From Nelumbo lutea (lineage: Eukaryota > Streptophyta > Magnoliopsida > Proteales > Nelumbonaceae), in the NCBI GenBank assembly GCA_022828595.1, contig JAKGHH010000004.1, positions 78,830,270 to 78,894,269 on the forward strand: a stretch of 64,000 nucleotides of DNA, read 5' to 3'. Shown here piece after piece: positions 33,701 to 45,528 of this stretch. Each line of letters begins with the position of its first letter. The stretch's first letter is position 1. Both the position numbers and the translations under genes were made by a program. Below the pieces are notes generated by a model. The model saw nothing but the letters and a program-made list of their open reading frames with translations, had not been told where the DNA came from and ran no database searches.

Positions 33701-34544
33701 TTGTTGAATTGGTGTGATGAAAATGGTGGAGGATATGGCTATTTTGAAAATAATTCAATTGCCCAAAATACTCTAAAAATTAGTCATTTTTTAGTTATTG
33801 GGATGGGCATTTTGGTCATTGTAAAGTTATTTATCACTTTATCCAAAGTGCTCCCTAAACTAGCCAAGGTTCAAAGTATTAGAAATGTAAGATGTATCGA
33901 AAAGACAATTTTAAGAGACGTATCGGGATATGCTTTGGATACGTATGGATATGGATGAAAAATTAAGATACACATAAATATGGTAAAATTTTCAAATAAA
34001 TCCTAAAAAATATATTACTAACTATATTTATAAATTTTATATGATTGTAAATAAGTCATTTAAATGTAAAAAACTATAATGGTTTATATAAAGTATGACA
34101 TATTGGGACACAATTAGTTACCGTTTAAAAATGATGGAATAACTAAAATGTAAAATAACAAAAAAAAACAAAAATGAGAATGTTAATTTTCAAAAACCAA
34201 TATAATTAATCTTAATATTTATTATTATATAAAATTTAATAATTAATTTTAACATTTATTAATAAACACTTGTCACTCATTAAGAAAAGTGAGAATTTAT
34301 ACAGATTCTAGCAAACAAACATGTGTGGCTCATTGGGGGGTCCCAAGGACTAGTTTTCAGGTGGGCCGCACTACAATCCCGCAGGCCGTGTCATGCCAAC
34401 CCATGGACTTTGAACCCCAGGCCCAGCATGGCCCACATGGTCATGTCAGGCCTAGTACGGCCCATGTGCCGTTGTGTCAGGCTGGTCCAAAGTTGGGCAA
34501 GGCCATGTCAGGACACAAGCGGCCCAACCCGATTTACACCTCTA
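30792..34544 (-). mobile_element. Decayed hAT transposon with transposase remnants
   Basis: Inverted ends are CAGAGGTGTGAAACGG on the left and, read in reverse from the right, TAGAGGTGTAAATCGGG. Both subterminal regions are rich in GGCCC/GGGCC and CCGTGC-type motifs, as in many plant hAT elements. The flanks (AATAAGAG and AATAGCAC) agree only partly, so the 8-bp duplication is eroded. A BED-finger-to-dimerisation-domain transposase lies inside on the minus strand. The left end is only about 230 bp upstream of the LPA1 start codon, so it sits in that gene's promoter or leader. Confidence 0.7.
31465..33213 (-). pseudogene. hAT transposase (RICESLEEPER-like) pseudogene
   Basis: Pieces in order on the minus strand: a BED-type zinc finger remnant at about 33100-33210 (GTGHFDRHLLNHE in a shifted frame, cysteines lost); 32655-32840 (NSDVWTSKFNISYICVISHF, the catalytic-core start); 32124-32315; and the hAT dimerisation domain at 31465-31875 (YPVLAAMTCDLLTPPVSTVL, SESCFSAGNRVLDD). 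Many stops and frameshifts separate them, so no transposase can be made. Confidence 0.8.
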
Positions 34545-34668
34545 AATAGCACCAACCGGTTTTGGTTTGTGTAGGTAAATAAACCGATAGTTCGGTTTGG
34601 TTTTGGTTTTCATGTTTCAAAACCAAAATCAAATTGAACCAAACCGAACATGTAAGCCTTTAAGTAAT

Positions 34669-34891
34669 GGGTAAATTTCTTAAACTACCCTTATGGTTTA
34701 GCTAATTGACTAAGTGTACCCTTATTGTTTGAAAATTGACTAACATTACCCTTACTATTTCTAACAATGGATGAACTCTTCCCTTACCTTTAACGTTCGC
34801 TAATGCTCCGTCAATATCTATGCACATGTGACTGCACGTGACCAATACAATTTTTTTAAAACCCAATATTACCCTCATATCTTGAGCCCCC

Positions 34892-34988
<97 letters not shown>

Positions 34989-35797
34989 CTAAGACCTCTA
35001 CATCCACCTTTGTCCCTCTCTCCATTCTCAATCCCCCCCTCACTCTCTCTCTCTTGCCCGCACATTAACCACTGGTTCACGACGAGTCTTCCCCTTCTCA
35101 TAATAGTAGTTCTGCCATAAATCATACGACAGAGCAAAATTTCTCTACTTGTGTCTTCGTTGACAAATTCAACATTTGAAAAAGCTTTTGGTATGACAAA
35201 TAGACAAAAAAATAAAAGAAAATTCAAAAGAAAACAACGAAACAGAGTAACCAAAGATCCACTCTTTTCTAATTTCTTACCTCAAAAACCTTGACTTCTA
35301 AGGAGTATGGAGATGAGGGAGAGGGAGGAGAAGACTAGGAGTATGTTCGGATCCGTGTGCGCATCTCTTCGTGGCTCTAGATGAAAAAGGAAAAAATCAT
35401 GCCACCAATGGTTATGGCGCAAACGGGTTGGTTCAGTATCGTTGTTTTCAGATGTTTGTTCAGTATCGTTGCAACTGAACTGCAATTGATGAAGACATAC
35501 AACATAATTCAGATGTTTGTTCAGTATCGTTGCAATTGAACTGCCTCTGTCATTTTGCCAGCCTTGTGTAATGACCGTTTGTTTTGTTAATGAACTCATT
35601 GTGAGACCCAAATTCAATAATGGAACCTCCATTGAATACTGCGATTTGGTCTGCGTTCTTCACCATCAAGAGCTTGTGTGCAACCGCCTGGTTATTAAAT
35701 TATTGGTTATTTTTCAAAGTAGAAAAGATTAGACATTGATTTAATATACTGTTCAAACTTAATTAGACAATTGAAATCATCAAATCATATTGACTTT

Positions 35798-35831
<34 letters not shown>

Positions 35832-36721
35832 TAGTTGGATTTGGGTGAGCCGGCGTAGTGTTTTTCAGAGAAACCTAGATTTGAGATAACCCCAATGAGA
35901 GCCACCAGAGAGATCGACAGCAGCGGAGATCCGAGAGAAAAAAATGATTGTCTTGTATTTGAACCCAGATATGAGATAACCCCGATGAGAGCCACCAGAG
36001 ATGTTAACGGTAGTAGAGATCTTAAAAATGGTAGCAGAACCTGAAAAAACAACTTTCTGATCTCAAACCTAGAGTAGAAATTGTAGTAGAAGTGAATATG
36101 AGTAGAGAGAGATTGCAAAAGTGGAGAGTAGGAAAATAAGGAAGAGAAGAGAAGGGATAAATGGAGAAGGACGAATCAGGTTGCTCATGCCTAAGTAGCA
36201 ACAGGAAATTCCAGTTTAATCTGAGCACAGGCGTAGAGTTGGGGCGGATTCTCTCTATCCAGCCGCGAGTGCAGCGGCGGCCTCTGGCTTATCTCACGAA
36301 ACACCACACACACCCTAACCTTCCAAAGATCAGCTCTAAAAAAACCTGTAATGATCAATTTTTTCATAAGAAAGAGGACCGAACTGGGGAATCTCTCTCT
36401 CCATCTGTAAGTGAGAGTTGAAGATGGCGAAGGGACAAGTTGAGGATTTGCCATTCTCTCTTATTATTTGTTTTTTTTTTTCACTATTTGTGGACTGAAA
36501 TAAGACTATCAAGTGTTTCTCTCCCCGTTCTCTGTTATATTTTGAAAATGTGAAGAAAGGGTAAAATAGTCTTTTTCGCCTTTATATTAACGGACATTAA
36601 CAGTAAGGGAAGAGTTAGTCAATTGTCAGAAACAGTAAGGGTAGTGTTAGTCAATTTTCAAACAGTAAGGGTACACTTAGTCAATTAGCTAAACCATAAG
36701 GGTAGTTTAAGAAATTTACCC
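34669..36721. mobile_element. MULE-type element with long inverted ends
   Basis: About 140 bp at each end are inverted copies (GGGTAAATTTCTTAAACTAC at the left; the right end ends in its complement). The flanks TTAAGTAAT (34660-34668) and TTAAGCAAT (36722-36730) form a 9-bp target duplication with one mismatch, which together with long ends is diagnostic for Mutator-like elements. The 2053-bp body has a (CT)n/(CTAT)n tract and two short internal duplications. One is CAGATGTTTGTTCAGTATCG, at about 35449 and 35512. The other is ATGAGAGCCACCAGAGA, at about 35894 and 35985. No transposase is seen, so it is non-autonomous. Confidence 0.8.
34895..34987. repeat. (CT)n(CTAT)n microsatellite
   Basis: About 35 bp of CT dinucleotides followed by about 58 bp of CTAT tetranucleotides, inside the MULE-type element. 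It should be highly variable in length. Confidence 0.9.
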
Positions 36722-36730
36722 TTAAGCAAT

Positions 36731-38040
36731 TAGTCCCTAGTAGTCTTTCCCTAATCCGGTAATCCCTATCCTATTTGGTTTCTAGTTAGCTACTTAACAT
36801 TAACATAAAAAAGCATTAATTAAATTGGAATTTGTTTTGTCTTTGGGATTGCTTTTCTTTTTTGAGTTGGAAACTTTGCACCAAATAGTACACATTGGAT
36901 ACGGGGGAAACAACATAATTTGAGTCAATCTTTTTGGAAAATTGATCTTCTCAATGGAGTTTGGATAGTGGACATGTTGGAGACTTGGAGTCTTGCATTT
37001 TTGGGAAGAGTCAAAGAGAGGTTCCATACTTTACACCAAATAGGAATATTGTTGTATTGAAGACCCTAAATCTTGATTTCTCTTTGGCTCTTCCAATCTT
37101 CATCTTTATCCTTCTACTATCTGATCCACCTCAAGCTGCAAGTTTGCAACTCTCAAAGCTTCTTTCATCCACCAATACAAATATAATACAATGGTACAAT
37201 ACTTAATTCAATTTTTTATAAATTTAAATATATATTTGCACAAAAAAAAACAGTTTTGTATAAAAAGAACTAATCTATTTAAATATGTATTTCGATTTTA
37301 ATTTAAATATATATTTCAATTTTGCATAAAAACTAAAAAGAAATAAACTTAAATATATATATTAGTTTTAAAAAATAAATATATATAAAATATATATATT
37401 TTTTGAAATATATCAGATATATATTTATGAAATATATATTTCAGTTTTAAATCAATAAACTGACCCAAACCAACTTTTCATGTTTGAGTTAGTTTTGCTT
37501 CATGATCGATCAGTTTCAATTTGATGATTTAGTAACTCGACCAGATTGAGTCGGTTGAAGAAAATGTCTTAAACTGACCCAATCGGACCAATGAACAGCC
37601 CTACTCACTAGTAGAGGCTTGGCATCGGGTGCCCGAGCCCACGATCTAGTACCTATTAATAGGTAGGTCTAGAATTTGGAACGTGTACCGCAGTACTGCA
37701 CGCGAGACGGCAAGAGGAGAGATTTGGTTAGGATTCGGGTCCTATAGACGGGAACCTTTGGGTATTGGGCAGGGCACTGAGAGTGAACACGTGTGAGCAG
37801 GGTTTCAAATTTGGGTTTCTAGCCGATAGAGGTAACTTTTCACTCTTAATGTCATTTAAAAGGTATGCTCCTTTGAGAATGTCAACTTTAAGGCATCTTT
37901 TTGAAAGAAATATCAAATAGGGGCATTGACATATGACGTGTATTCGCGTACCACATACACATTGTATTTATATCATAGAGGGCAAAATTACCCTCTCTGT
38001 TAAAAACCTCCTCCCCCTCTGGACTGTTCTTAGAAATTAG
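36731..38040. other. AT-rich intergenic sequence upstream of the pectinesterase relic
   Basis: A long AT-rich stretch (about 37200-37460) is followed by sequence ending CCAATGAACAGCCCTA near 37602, which looks like the right end of a hAT-type MITE whose left end I could not place. A frame at about 37060-37150 encodes a hydrophobic peptide (ALPIFIFILLL) that could be a relic signal peptide of the pectinesterase gene, but the evidence is weak. Confidence 0.3.
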
Positions 38041-38189
38041 GAAGTATGCTTTGCTTTGTTCATTGATCAAGGTGGTAATCGCTTGTTGCTTTCTGATGGC
38101 TTCCCAACATGGGTCTCTATTGTAGACCAAAAGCTTCTTTAGTCACCCAATGCAGCTTTACGAGCTGATGTTGTGGTGGCCATAGATGG

Positions 38190-38524
38190 TGTTAATGTCG
38201 ACTATGTAGGGGTATTTTTGTCTTTATGATTATGTTTAAGTTGTTGATGTATAAGGTTATGTTAGATCTTATGTTCCTCACTTAAGTAGGGGCACATGTG
38301 TCATTTCCTAATTAATAGTAATATAAAAACAAATCTAGCCAAATGGGAGAGTGATCTTTTTTCTTTCTTATTCGAAAAAGAACTTTCTCTCCCTTTTTTC
38401 TCCTCTTCTTCTTCTTCTTCTTCTTCTTCTTCTTCTTCTTCTTCTTCTTCTCTCTCTTTTTCTCTTTCTTTTACTTCGACTATTATCGGTCTAATAGGAC
38501 TTAAGGGCATGTCGAATCCTAATA
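38190..38524 (+). repeat. 5' LTR of the second copia element
   Basis: 335 bp starting TGTTAATGTCGAC and ending CCTAATA, with a (TTC)n tract at about 38401-38450. That tract yields an artefactual poly-Glu frame on the other strand. Confidence 0.88.
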
Positions 38525-39063
38525 TGGTATCAGAGCCAAATTGAGCAAATTGAAACTACCCAAAATTCTATTCTTTGCACACCTAGTCTTGGGTTTTCTC
38601 TTGTTTTCTTCGCCATCAGTTGGAGATAAGGGAAAGGGCTGAAAATGAGTGATTGTCCTCTTCCCTTGGAGGTTTCTATGCCTCCAATTGTGTTGTTCAT
38701 GGTTGGTTGTTGTGTTTTGTAAGAAGCCCTTCCCAAATCGATGAAGAAAAGAGGGCTGATTCGTGTGGTGCAATGGGTGTCTTGTGTAGTCTAATTTTTG
38801 GGTGATTAGGTAAGGTGTTTTTATGCAATTTCTTGTTGTAAATCAAATGATAAGTGTGTTTCAAAATGTATGGTGGGAATTCAGATTGTAGTGTGTTAGG
38901 GTTTATGCAAAATTCAGTGTGATTCAAAGGGGGAGTGATCCTCAAACAGTGTGGTGAGATTTCAAGTAGTCGTGGGGTAGGGTTGTGGTGTAGAGAATGC
39001 AGTTTTCAGCAATAATAAGTGTTGAAAAAGTGTGGTTTAGTTTGCAGTGTGCCGAATTCAGCA

Positions 39064-39960
39064 ATGGGAGACAACAATGACAATAAGACTAGTGTGATAG
39101 TCCCTGATGACTACCTGAATGTTCAGATGACTTCTATTAAACTTAATGGAGAAAATTATGTACCGTGGGCTAAATCTGTAGAAGTCTTTCTTAAGGCAAA
39201 GAAGAAGGTGAAACACATAAGGGAAGAAAGACCTTCCACTGATTCTCATGAGTATGATGACAAAGAACAAGAAGATGCACAAATTATCATATGGTTATGG
39301 AACAGTATGGAACCCAAGATTTGTGTGAATTTTATGTTTCTTGATATTGCCAAGGAAGTGTGGAACATGCTAAGAAGTTGTATTCGGGTAAAAAAAACAC
39401 AACTAGTGTATATCAACTGTATCAGGAATACTTTAATCTACAACAAGGTAATTAGAGTCTTGAGGAGTCCTATTCTAGTATGAGAAACATTCGTAATGAG
39501 TTGAGTGTCTATCACCCCTCACTTCTGATGTCAAAATTCAACAACAATAGAGGGAACAACTAGATGTGACTCGAATTTTGATGGGGCTGAAGTCTGAATA
39601 TGAACCAGTGTGGGCTCAGATACTAGGAGGATCAGCTCTCCCTTCCTTAGAAGAGGTGTTTGCTCGATTTAGGAGGATTTCTATTAGATCTACCGATAAC
39701 TCTAGTGTTTCTGAAAGATCAGCTTTTGCAGTTTCAAGGGGTTGTGGTGTTAGAGGTGGAGCTTGGGGAGCTCAGTCTGGCCGTAGTGGTGGCAATGGAC
39801 CGGTATATGGCCGTAGTGGTGGTGGTGGACCTACATATAACCGTGGTAGTGGTCGTACTGGAGGTCAAGATTCAGGGGGAGCCTGTGGCAGATGATGTAG
39901 TTCAAGTCCAAGGAGATGTACACATTGTGGTATGGATGGGCATACCATTAATTATTGCTA
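39064..39960 (+). pseudogene. Gag of the second copia element, broken
   Basis: It starts MGDNNDNKTSVIVPDD with the gag signature KLNGENYVPWAKSVEVFL and NSMEPKICVNF. The frame breaks near 39480 and resumes at 39566 (LMGLKSEYEPVWAQILGG), with a Gly-rich stretch and a stop at about 39894. A CCHC zinc knuckle CTHCGMDGHTINYC lies at 39917-39958. Confidence 0.82.
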
Positions 39961-40201
39961 TGATTTGCATGGTCCACCTTCAACTTGTCCTAATCATGCC
40001 ATGACAAGTGATAGCAACTTCAGACAGAAGATGCGTTCAGCTGATCAGATGCTCCCTACATCCATAGATATTCTCAGGAAGGAGATGATGAGTGTTCCCC
40101 ATGATGAGTATGAGAGGTTTGTCAAGGTCGCATCTCAGCAGAACATGACCTTTCTTGCACACTCAGGTATGACTTGTTTGGCATCCACACCCAATCCCTA
40201 G

Positions 40202-43200
40202 ATTATTGACTCTGGGACCTCCGATCACATGACTGGAACTCTATGTGTGTTTTCTTCCCTCTCTCATTGCCAACATCACAATCTATTACCCTTGCTAATG
40301 GTTCCACATCCTCCATTTGTGGTGTTAATAATGTTAAATGAACCATTTACCCTTATCCACAGTTTTGTATGTCCCTAAATTAATGTTTGACCTTATGTCA
40401 GTTAGTAAGTTCACCAAGTCTCTCAATTGCTCTATTACTTTTTACCCTTCTTCGTATGTTTTCCAAGATCTCAAGACAGGGATGAAGATTGGTAGAGGGC
40501 ATGAATTTGGTGGATTGTATTATCTTGATAGTGGTAGAAGTATGTCAATAGCTCTCCAGTCATCTCTAGCTCTCCAGTCATCTCTTTCTCCTCTCCACTG
40601 GCACTACTGATTTGTTCATCCTTAACTGAAAGTTTTGAAGTCTTTGGTTTATTTGTTGAATCATCTTTTTGTTTTGGATTGTGAGTCGTGTTAGTTGGGG
40701 AAACATCATCATGCTTCCTTTAGTCATAGGGTTGATAACCGTATGTCAAGTTCTTTTCCTTTGGATCATTCAGATGTTTGGGGTCTTTATAAAGTAATGC
40801 CATACAATGGATATAAATATTTTGTCATTTTTGTTGATGACTATTCAAAGATGACATGACTTTATTTAATGAAAGAAATGAGTGAATTATTTGTCATTTT
40901 CCAAAAATTTTATGATAAAATGCTGTGAATATTTCTGTATATCATTTCAAGAATATTTAGACCAATATGGCATTATCCATCAGACTTCATGTACTTACAC
41001 CCCTCAACAAAATGGGGTGATTGAGAGAAAGAATCGTCATCTTTTGGAAACTGCTCGATCCCTCATGCGCCACGTGAATGCATCCAAACCCCAAATCTTT
41101 TTGGAGTGATGTAGTGCTTATTTTTTGCTTCTTGATTAACTGGATGCCCAAGTCTATCATTGATGGTCATTCTCCATTCACCACTTTGTTTCCTACTTTG
41201 TCTCAGTTTCCTCTTTCTCATTGGGTTTTTGGGAGTGTCTGTTTCATTCATAATCTAGGCTAGGAAGGGACAAGTTAGATACACGATCCATTAAGTGCAT
41301 CTTCCTTGGCTATTCTCAGACTTTCTAAGTGTTATCATCCTACCTTTTGACGTTACTTTATGTGTGTTGATGTTACTTTCTTTGAATCTACTCCATTTTT
41401 CTTGGGGTCCGGTGATGCTTCTTCCTCCTCATTACTTCCTCCCCTTCCTCTTCCAGTTGCGGATTATGTCCCTCTTGTTTCAGTTGTAACCAAGTCTTTG
41501 CCTCTAGTACCACCACCTGTTGAATGGCCACCTATTTGTTAAGTGTAAGCACATCACCAACATGTACGGGCTTCTCCCCAACTCCATCATCGTCGACAGA
41601 TCAGGTAGTTGTCCCCACACCAGCCCTAACCCCGATCTTGATCTTCCCATTGCCTTGCGGAAAGGTAAACGTAGTTGTACCCTTCATCATATTTCTAATT
41701 ATGTTTCTCTCACTCACCTTTCTACTTTTCATCGCTAGTTTATCTCCTTGTTATCATCTATTGTTGTCCCTAAGGATGTCCAGGAAGTCCTTGCCTCTCT
41801 AGGGTGGCATCGTGCAATGGAAGAAGAATTATCAGCTCAAACTCATAATCATACATGGGACTTCACCACTCTTCCTCCTGGTAAACAGGTTGTCAGTTGT
41901 AAGTGGATTTATATTGTTAGGTACTTACCTGATGGTAGTGTAAAGCGGCTAAAAGCTATAATGGTTGCCAAAGGGTACTTCCAAACCTATGGTATTGACT
42001 ACATAGAGACCTCCCCGGTTGCTAAGATTGGCTCAGTTTGTGTTGTGATTTCTCTTGCATATATGATTAGCCCCTCTATTAGTTTGATATCAAGAATGAT
42101 TTCTTGCATGGTGATTTGCTCGATGAGGTCTATATGAAGCAATCACTGGGGTTTGTTGCTTAGGAGGAGGAGGATAAGGTGTGTCGACTAAATAAGGCCA
42201 TTTATGTTGGACAGTTTTGTATGCCCTTAGCTTCAATCAAAATGATGTACTTTATGAGTTTATTGTAAATGAATAAAAGTGCATATTTGATTCATGTTCC
42301 CTTGGTATGTTTCTGCGTAATACCCTTAAACTGGACACTTAATGAGACTCGTGTTAGTTTAGAATGTTCACATCCAGTGGGTCGGTCTGGGAGACCTATC
42401 CTGATAAGGCTGACACTGTGGTGCCACAAAGACGGTTGGGGTGGCCTGTCTCAGCTGCCAGGGTGAGACCCTAGGCACAAACAGTGTAGGATTAATTGAA
42501 TCTTTGAATTGGACTAGATTTTCAGTATTTTCCTAGACTCGATTATGATACTGCACTAGGTGTTGGATTGGGCTGTCTTTGATATACCAATCAGTGAGAT
42601 CCTTAGCGGGGGTCAAAACCTGGGTATGTTGGGACAGTCTGAGAATTCATCTGAATGGGTGATCGTAGTGACATGATCTGCCCCTTTGTCAGACAAAGGT
42701 AATGATCGGGGATGCACTCTTACTGATGGAAACCAAGACTGCCGGCAGTCGATTTCAATCGTTGAGATTTGTTTTTACAAAATATATTTTATATGAGATA
42801 TAAAAGTATATATATTATGGTTTCTAAAATATTTTCAAAAGATTTTAATTCTCGGGATCCATATAAGCAGAGAGTGCAACACTGTTCCTTGCAGCCAAGG
42901 GAGAGGTCCTTTCTTGTCGGGCAGTGTATGATCATTATGGGCTGAGAGGTTAAGTGTAAGACCATTGAGGGTAATACCTGATGGGCTAATCTTACATCTT
43001 CTCACAGTCCCTGGGTGTTACAAGGTGGCTTGGCCTAGGGACCACTTAGGGTAAGTATTGGGCCCATAGAGCCCATTTGATGGGTTTCAGGGGGTACACT
43101 GTCCATAACAGCGTATTCAACCAGGCCTTGTAACAAAGGCTGGGCCAAACCCATGTGGCTGATGTGTAGATCAATGCTTAGGTCCCACGCCATACAAGGA

Positions 43201-45170
43201 AGCCCAATTGGGCAACAGTTAGGGAGGTTAAGTGAGCAAATAAGCATAATGGGCCTAAAGCCCATTTCGAACTAGACTTATTTAATAAGTTAAATATAGG
43301 TGAATTCTGAGATGAATCAACATATAGGGTAGGGTCTTAACCCTATCCACTTAGAGAGTCCAGATCTGAATATGATTCAGATCTAGAAACCTTCTAATGA
43401 GATTAGGAAAAGACTGATATAATCTACAGATAAGATAAGGGTTTATCCTTATCACCTAAAGAGAGGTCTGATCCAAATATGATTTGGATAAGTAACTCCT
43501 AATTGGATTAGGAGTTGATCCTTTGGGTTTACAAAAGAAGGAGGGGGCGACAACCTTTAGTAGAATCACATAATCAGATCCTCTTCAGAGCTAAAATCAA
43601 AAAGAAGAAAGATTTCTGCAATCCCTACAAAGATCTTTCTTGCCGCCTCCTTCCTACAGCCACCAGTCATCTAGTTCGATCTCCAGTTGTGGGAGAAGTC
43701 AATATTCGATCTTAACATCAGTTCTTTGAGAAAGAATTGATAGGAAGCTGTGCTCACGTGCCATCTTGTTGTTTCTTGCTAAGGACAAAATTCTTAGAGA
43801 AGAATACTGTTGATTCTACTCCATCCTGCACTACGCCATCTTTAGTGGGAGCAGTCTTTGGATCCTTCCTTGGGCGTGAACACCTTCGTTGGAAGATATT
43901 GTTTTTCCGTATCAGGTATAATCTTCTCCTACTACTTTTGGTTCGGATTTGCTTTAGTTTATGGTTCAAGATTGATCCTTGAAAATATGATTTTCTAAAT
44001 AGGGAATGTGATTCCCAATTGAAGGGAGGGAAAAATTTTTGAAATCTGCCCCTTTACTCCGCAAAATTTAGGCGTCCATATGATGGATTTCTCATCCCTT
44101 CAATTTATGGGCTTAAACAGTCTCCTGGAGCATTGTTTGGTAGGTTCAGTGAGGTGGTAAAAGAGCTTGGTATGAAATAGTGCCAAGTTGACCATTCAAT
44201 CTTTAGTCGTGACTCTCAGGCTGGAAAGATCCTATTGGTGGTGTATGTAGATGATATTGTTATTACCGGGAATGATAAAGTGGGAATTGATAGGTTGAAA
44301 ACTTTTCTGCAAAAAACATTTTCAGACAAAGGACCTTGGTAAACTAAAATATTTCTTGGGGATAAAAGTAGCAAGGTCTAAGCATGGTATTAACTTGTAT
44401 AAGAGGAAATATGTCCTTGATTTGTTGGAAGAAACACGTTTGTTAGGTGCTAAACCAGTTGAAACACCTATGGAAACAAATACTAAGCTGAGCAGTGATA
44501 TGGGTGAAGAGTTTGAAGACCCTGGCAGATATCGGTGGCTTGTAGGTAAACTGAACTACCTAACCATTACTCGGCTAGACATTTCATTTGCGGTTAATGT
44601 GGTAAGTCAGTTCATGCAGAAAACCTCGGGTTCCACATTGGAATGCAGTTCTAAGGATTGTAAGGTATTTAAAGGGGGCTCCTGGTCGTGGTTTGATATA
44701 CAAAAGTGGTGGAAAACTTGAAATAGAAGGATATACTAATGTTGATTGGGCCGGTTCTATATCTAATAAGAGATCTACTACACGCTATTATACTTTTTTG
44801 GGGGTAATCTGGTGACATGGAAAAATAAGAAGCAAACAATTGTGGCAAGTAGTGTAGAGGTAGAATATAAAGCTATAACACATACTATTTGTGAATTAGT
44901 GTGGCTAAGGAACGGAGATGAGATACACTGTTGACACTCCAATGAAGCTCTATTGTGACAATCAGGCTGCAGTCTATATTTACTTTAATCCAGTGTTTCA
45001 TGAGAGAACCAAGCACATAAAGGTTGACTGTAACTTTGTGAGAGAAAATGTGCTAAGTGGAGTGATAGATACTGCATATGTTAACACAAGAAACCAGTGA
45101 GCAGATTTGTTTATTAAAGGGTTGAGTCGGGGAAGAGTAGACTACAAATGTAACAAGCTAGGATTATATG
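40202..45170 (+). pseudogene. Pol of the second copia element, broken and interrupted
   Basis: Protease IIDSGTSDHMTG lies right after a TAG at 40199. Integrase pieces (CESC, LDHSDVWG, FVDDYSK, TPQQNGVIERKNRHL) run to about 41110. RT starts at 41748 (VSCKWIYIVRYLPDGSVKRL), is cut in the [11 protein letters not shown] motif by the block 42205-44102, and resumes at 44108 with an intact YVDD box (44244-44255). RNase H pieces include NVDWAGSISNKRST and [12 protein letters not shown]. Numerous stops are present. Confidence 0.85.
42205..44102. mobile_element. Solo-LTR-like insertion (1.9 kb) in copia RT
   Basis: It begins TGTTGGACAG, ends CATCCCTTCA (TG...CA), and is flanked by ATTTA on both sides (42200-42204, 44103-44107). 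Removing it together with one ATTTA restores the copia KAIYGLKQ frame. No gag, pol or primer site is seen inside, so a solo LTR left by recombination between the LTRs of a larger element is the best reading. A TATA-like CATATAAGCAG lies at about 42859. Confidence 0.75.
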
Positions 45171-45197
45171 ATATATATTCACCAGCTTTAGGGGGAG

Positions 45198-45507
45198 TGT
45201 TAATGTCGATTATGTAGGGGTATTTTTGTCTTTATGCTTATGTTTAAGTTGCTGATGTATAAGGTTATGTTAGATCTTATGTCCCTCACTTAAGTAGGTG
45301 CACATGTGTCATTTCCAAGTTAATAGTAATATAAAAACAAATATGGCCGAATAGGAGAGTGATCTTTTTTCTCTCGTTCAAACCAAAACTTTCTCTCCCT
45401 CTCTTCTCTTCTCTTCTCTTCTTTTTCTTCTTCTCTCTCTTTCTCTCTTTCTTTTACTTCAACTATTATCAGTCTAGCAGGATTCAAGGGCAAGCCAAAT
45501 ACTAATA
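45198..45507 (+). repeat. 3' LTR of the second copia element
   Basis: 310 bp, shorter than its partner mainly in the pyrimidine tract. It ends ACTAATA next to the duplicated GATGG. Confidence 0.88.
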
Positions 45508-45528
45508 GATGGGTCTGGCAATTACAAG

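Larger units (their letters stand above)
30702..34655. mobile_element. Possible small hAT-type MITE split by the hAT transposon
   Basis: The left half (from TAGGGTGTTCATGTTGG, 30702-30791, rich in AACCGACC/GGCCGGATCC) and the right half (34545-34655, rich in GGTTTTGG/CCAAACCG, ending near CGAACATGTAAGCC) look like the two parts of a short MITE opened by the larger hAT element. The right end is poorly conserved and I found no target duplication. Confidence 0.35.
38190..45507 (+). mobile_element. Ty1/copia retrotransposon inside the pectinesterase gene
   Basis: LTRs lie at 38190-38524 and 45198-45507. GATGG is duplicated exactly on both sides (38185-38189, 45508-45512), falling on the Asp-Gly codons of the pectinesterase AIDGSGNY motif. 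The primer site TGGTATCAGAGC (38525-38536) abuts the 5' LTR, and a purine tract TTAGGGGGAG ends at 45197. Gag, protease, integrase, RT and RNase H follow in copia order, all with stops and frameshifts. A 1.9-kb solo-LTR-like block sits inside RT. By eye the LTRs differ at 20 or more positions outside the pyrimidine microsatellite. Confidence 0.92.

Noticed and set aside
36961..37206. 81-codon frame with a hydrophobic stretch upstream of the pectinesterase relic
   Set aside because: Could be a signal peptide remnant but has no pectinesterase-inhibitor motif or join to the 38-kb fragment; kept only as a remark.
30702..37602. One giant hAT element from TAGGGTGTTCATG (30702) to CAATGAACAGCCCTA (37602)
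   Set aside because: The ends are similar but internal motifs differ, the flanking octamers match at only 5 of 8, and the 37.6-kb end more likely belongs to a separate truncated MITE.
38301..38510. Minus-strand frame with a poly-glutamate run
   Set aside because: It is the (TTC)n microsatellite of the copia 5' LTR read in reverse; no protein family features.
43515..43982. Two overlapping frames of 66 and 81 codons
   Set aside because: They fall in the solo-LTR-like block 42205-44102 and show no gag or pol motif; chance frames.
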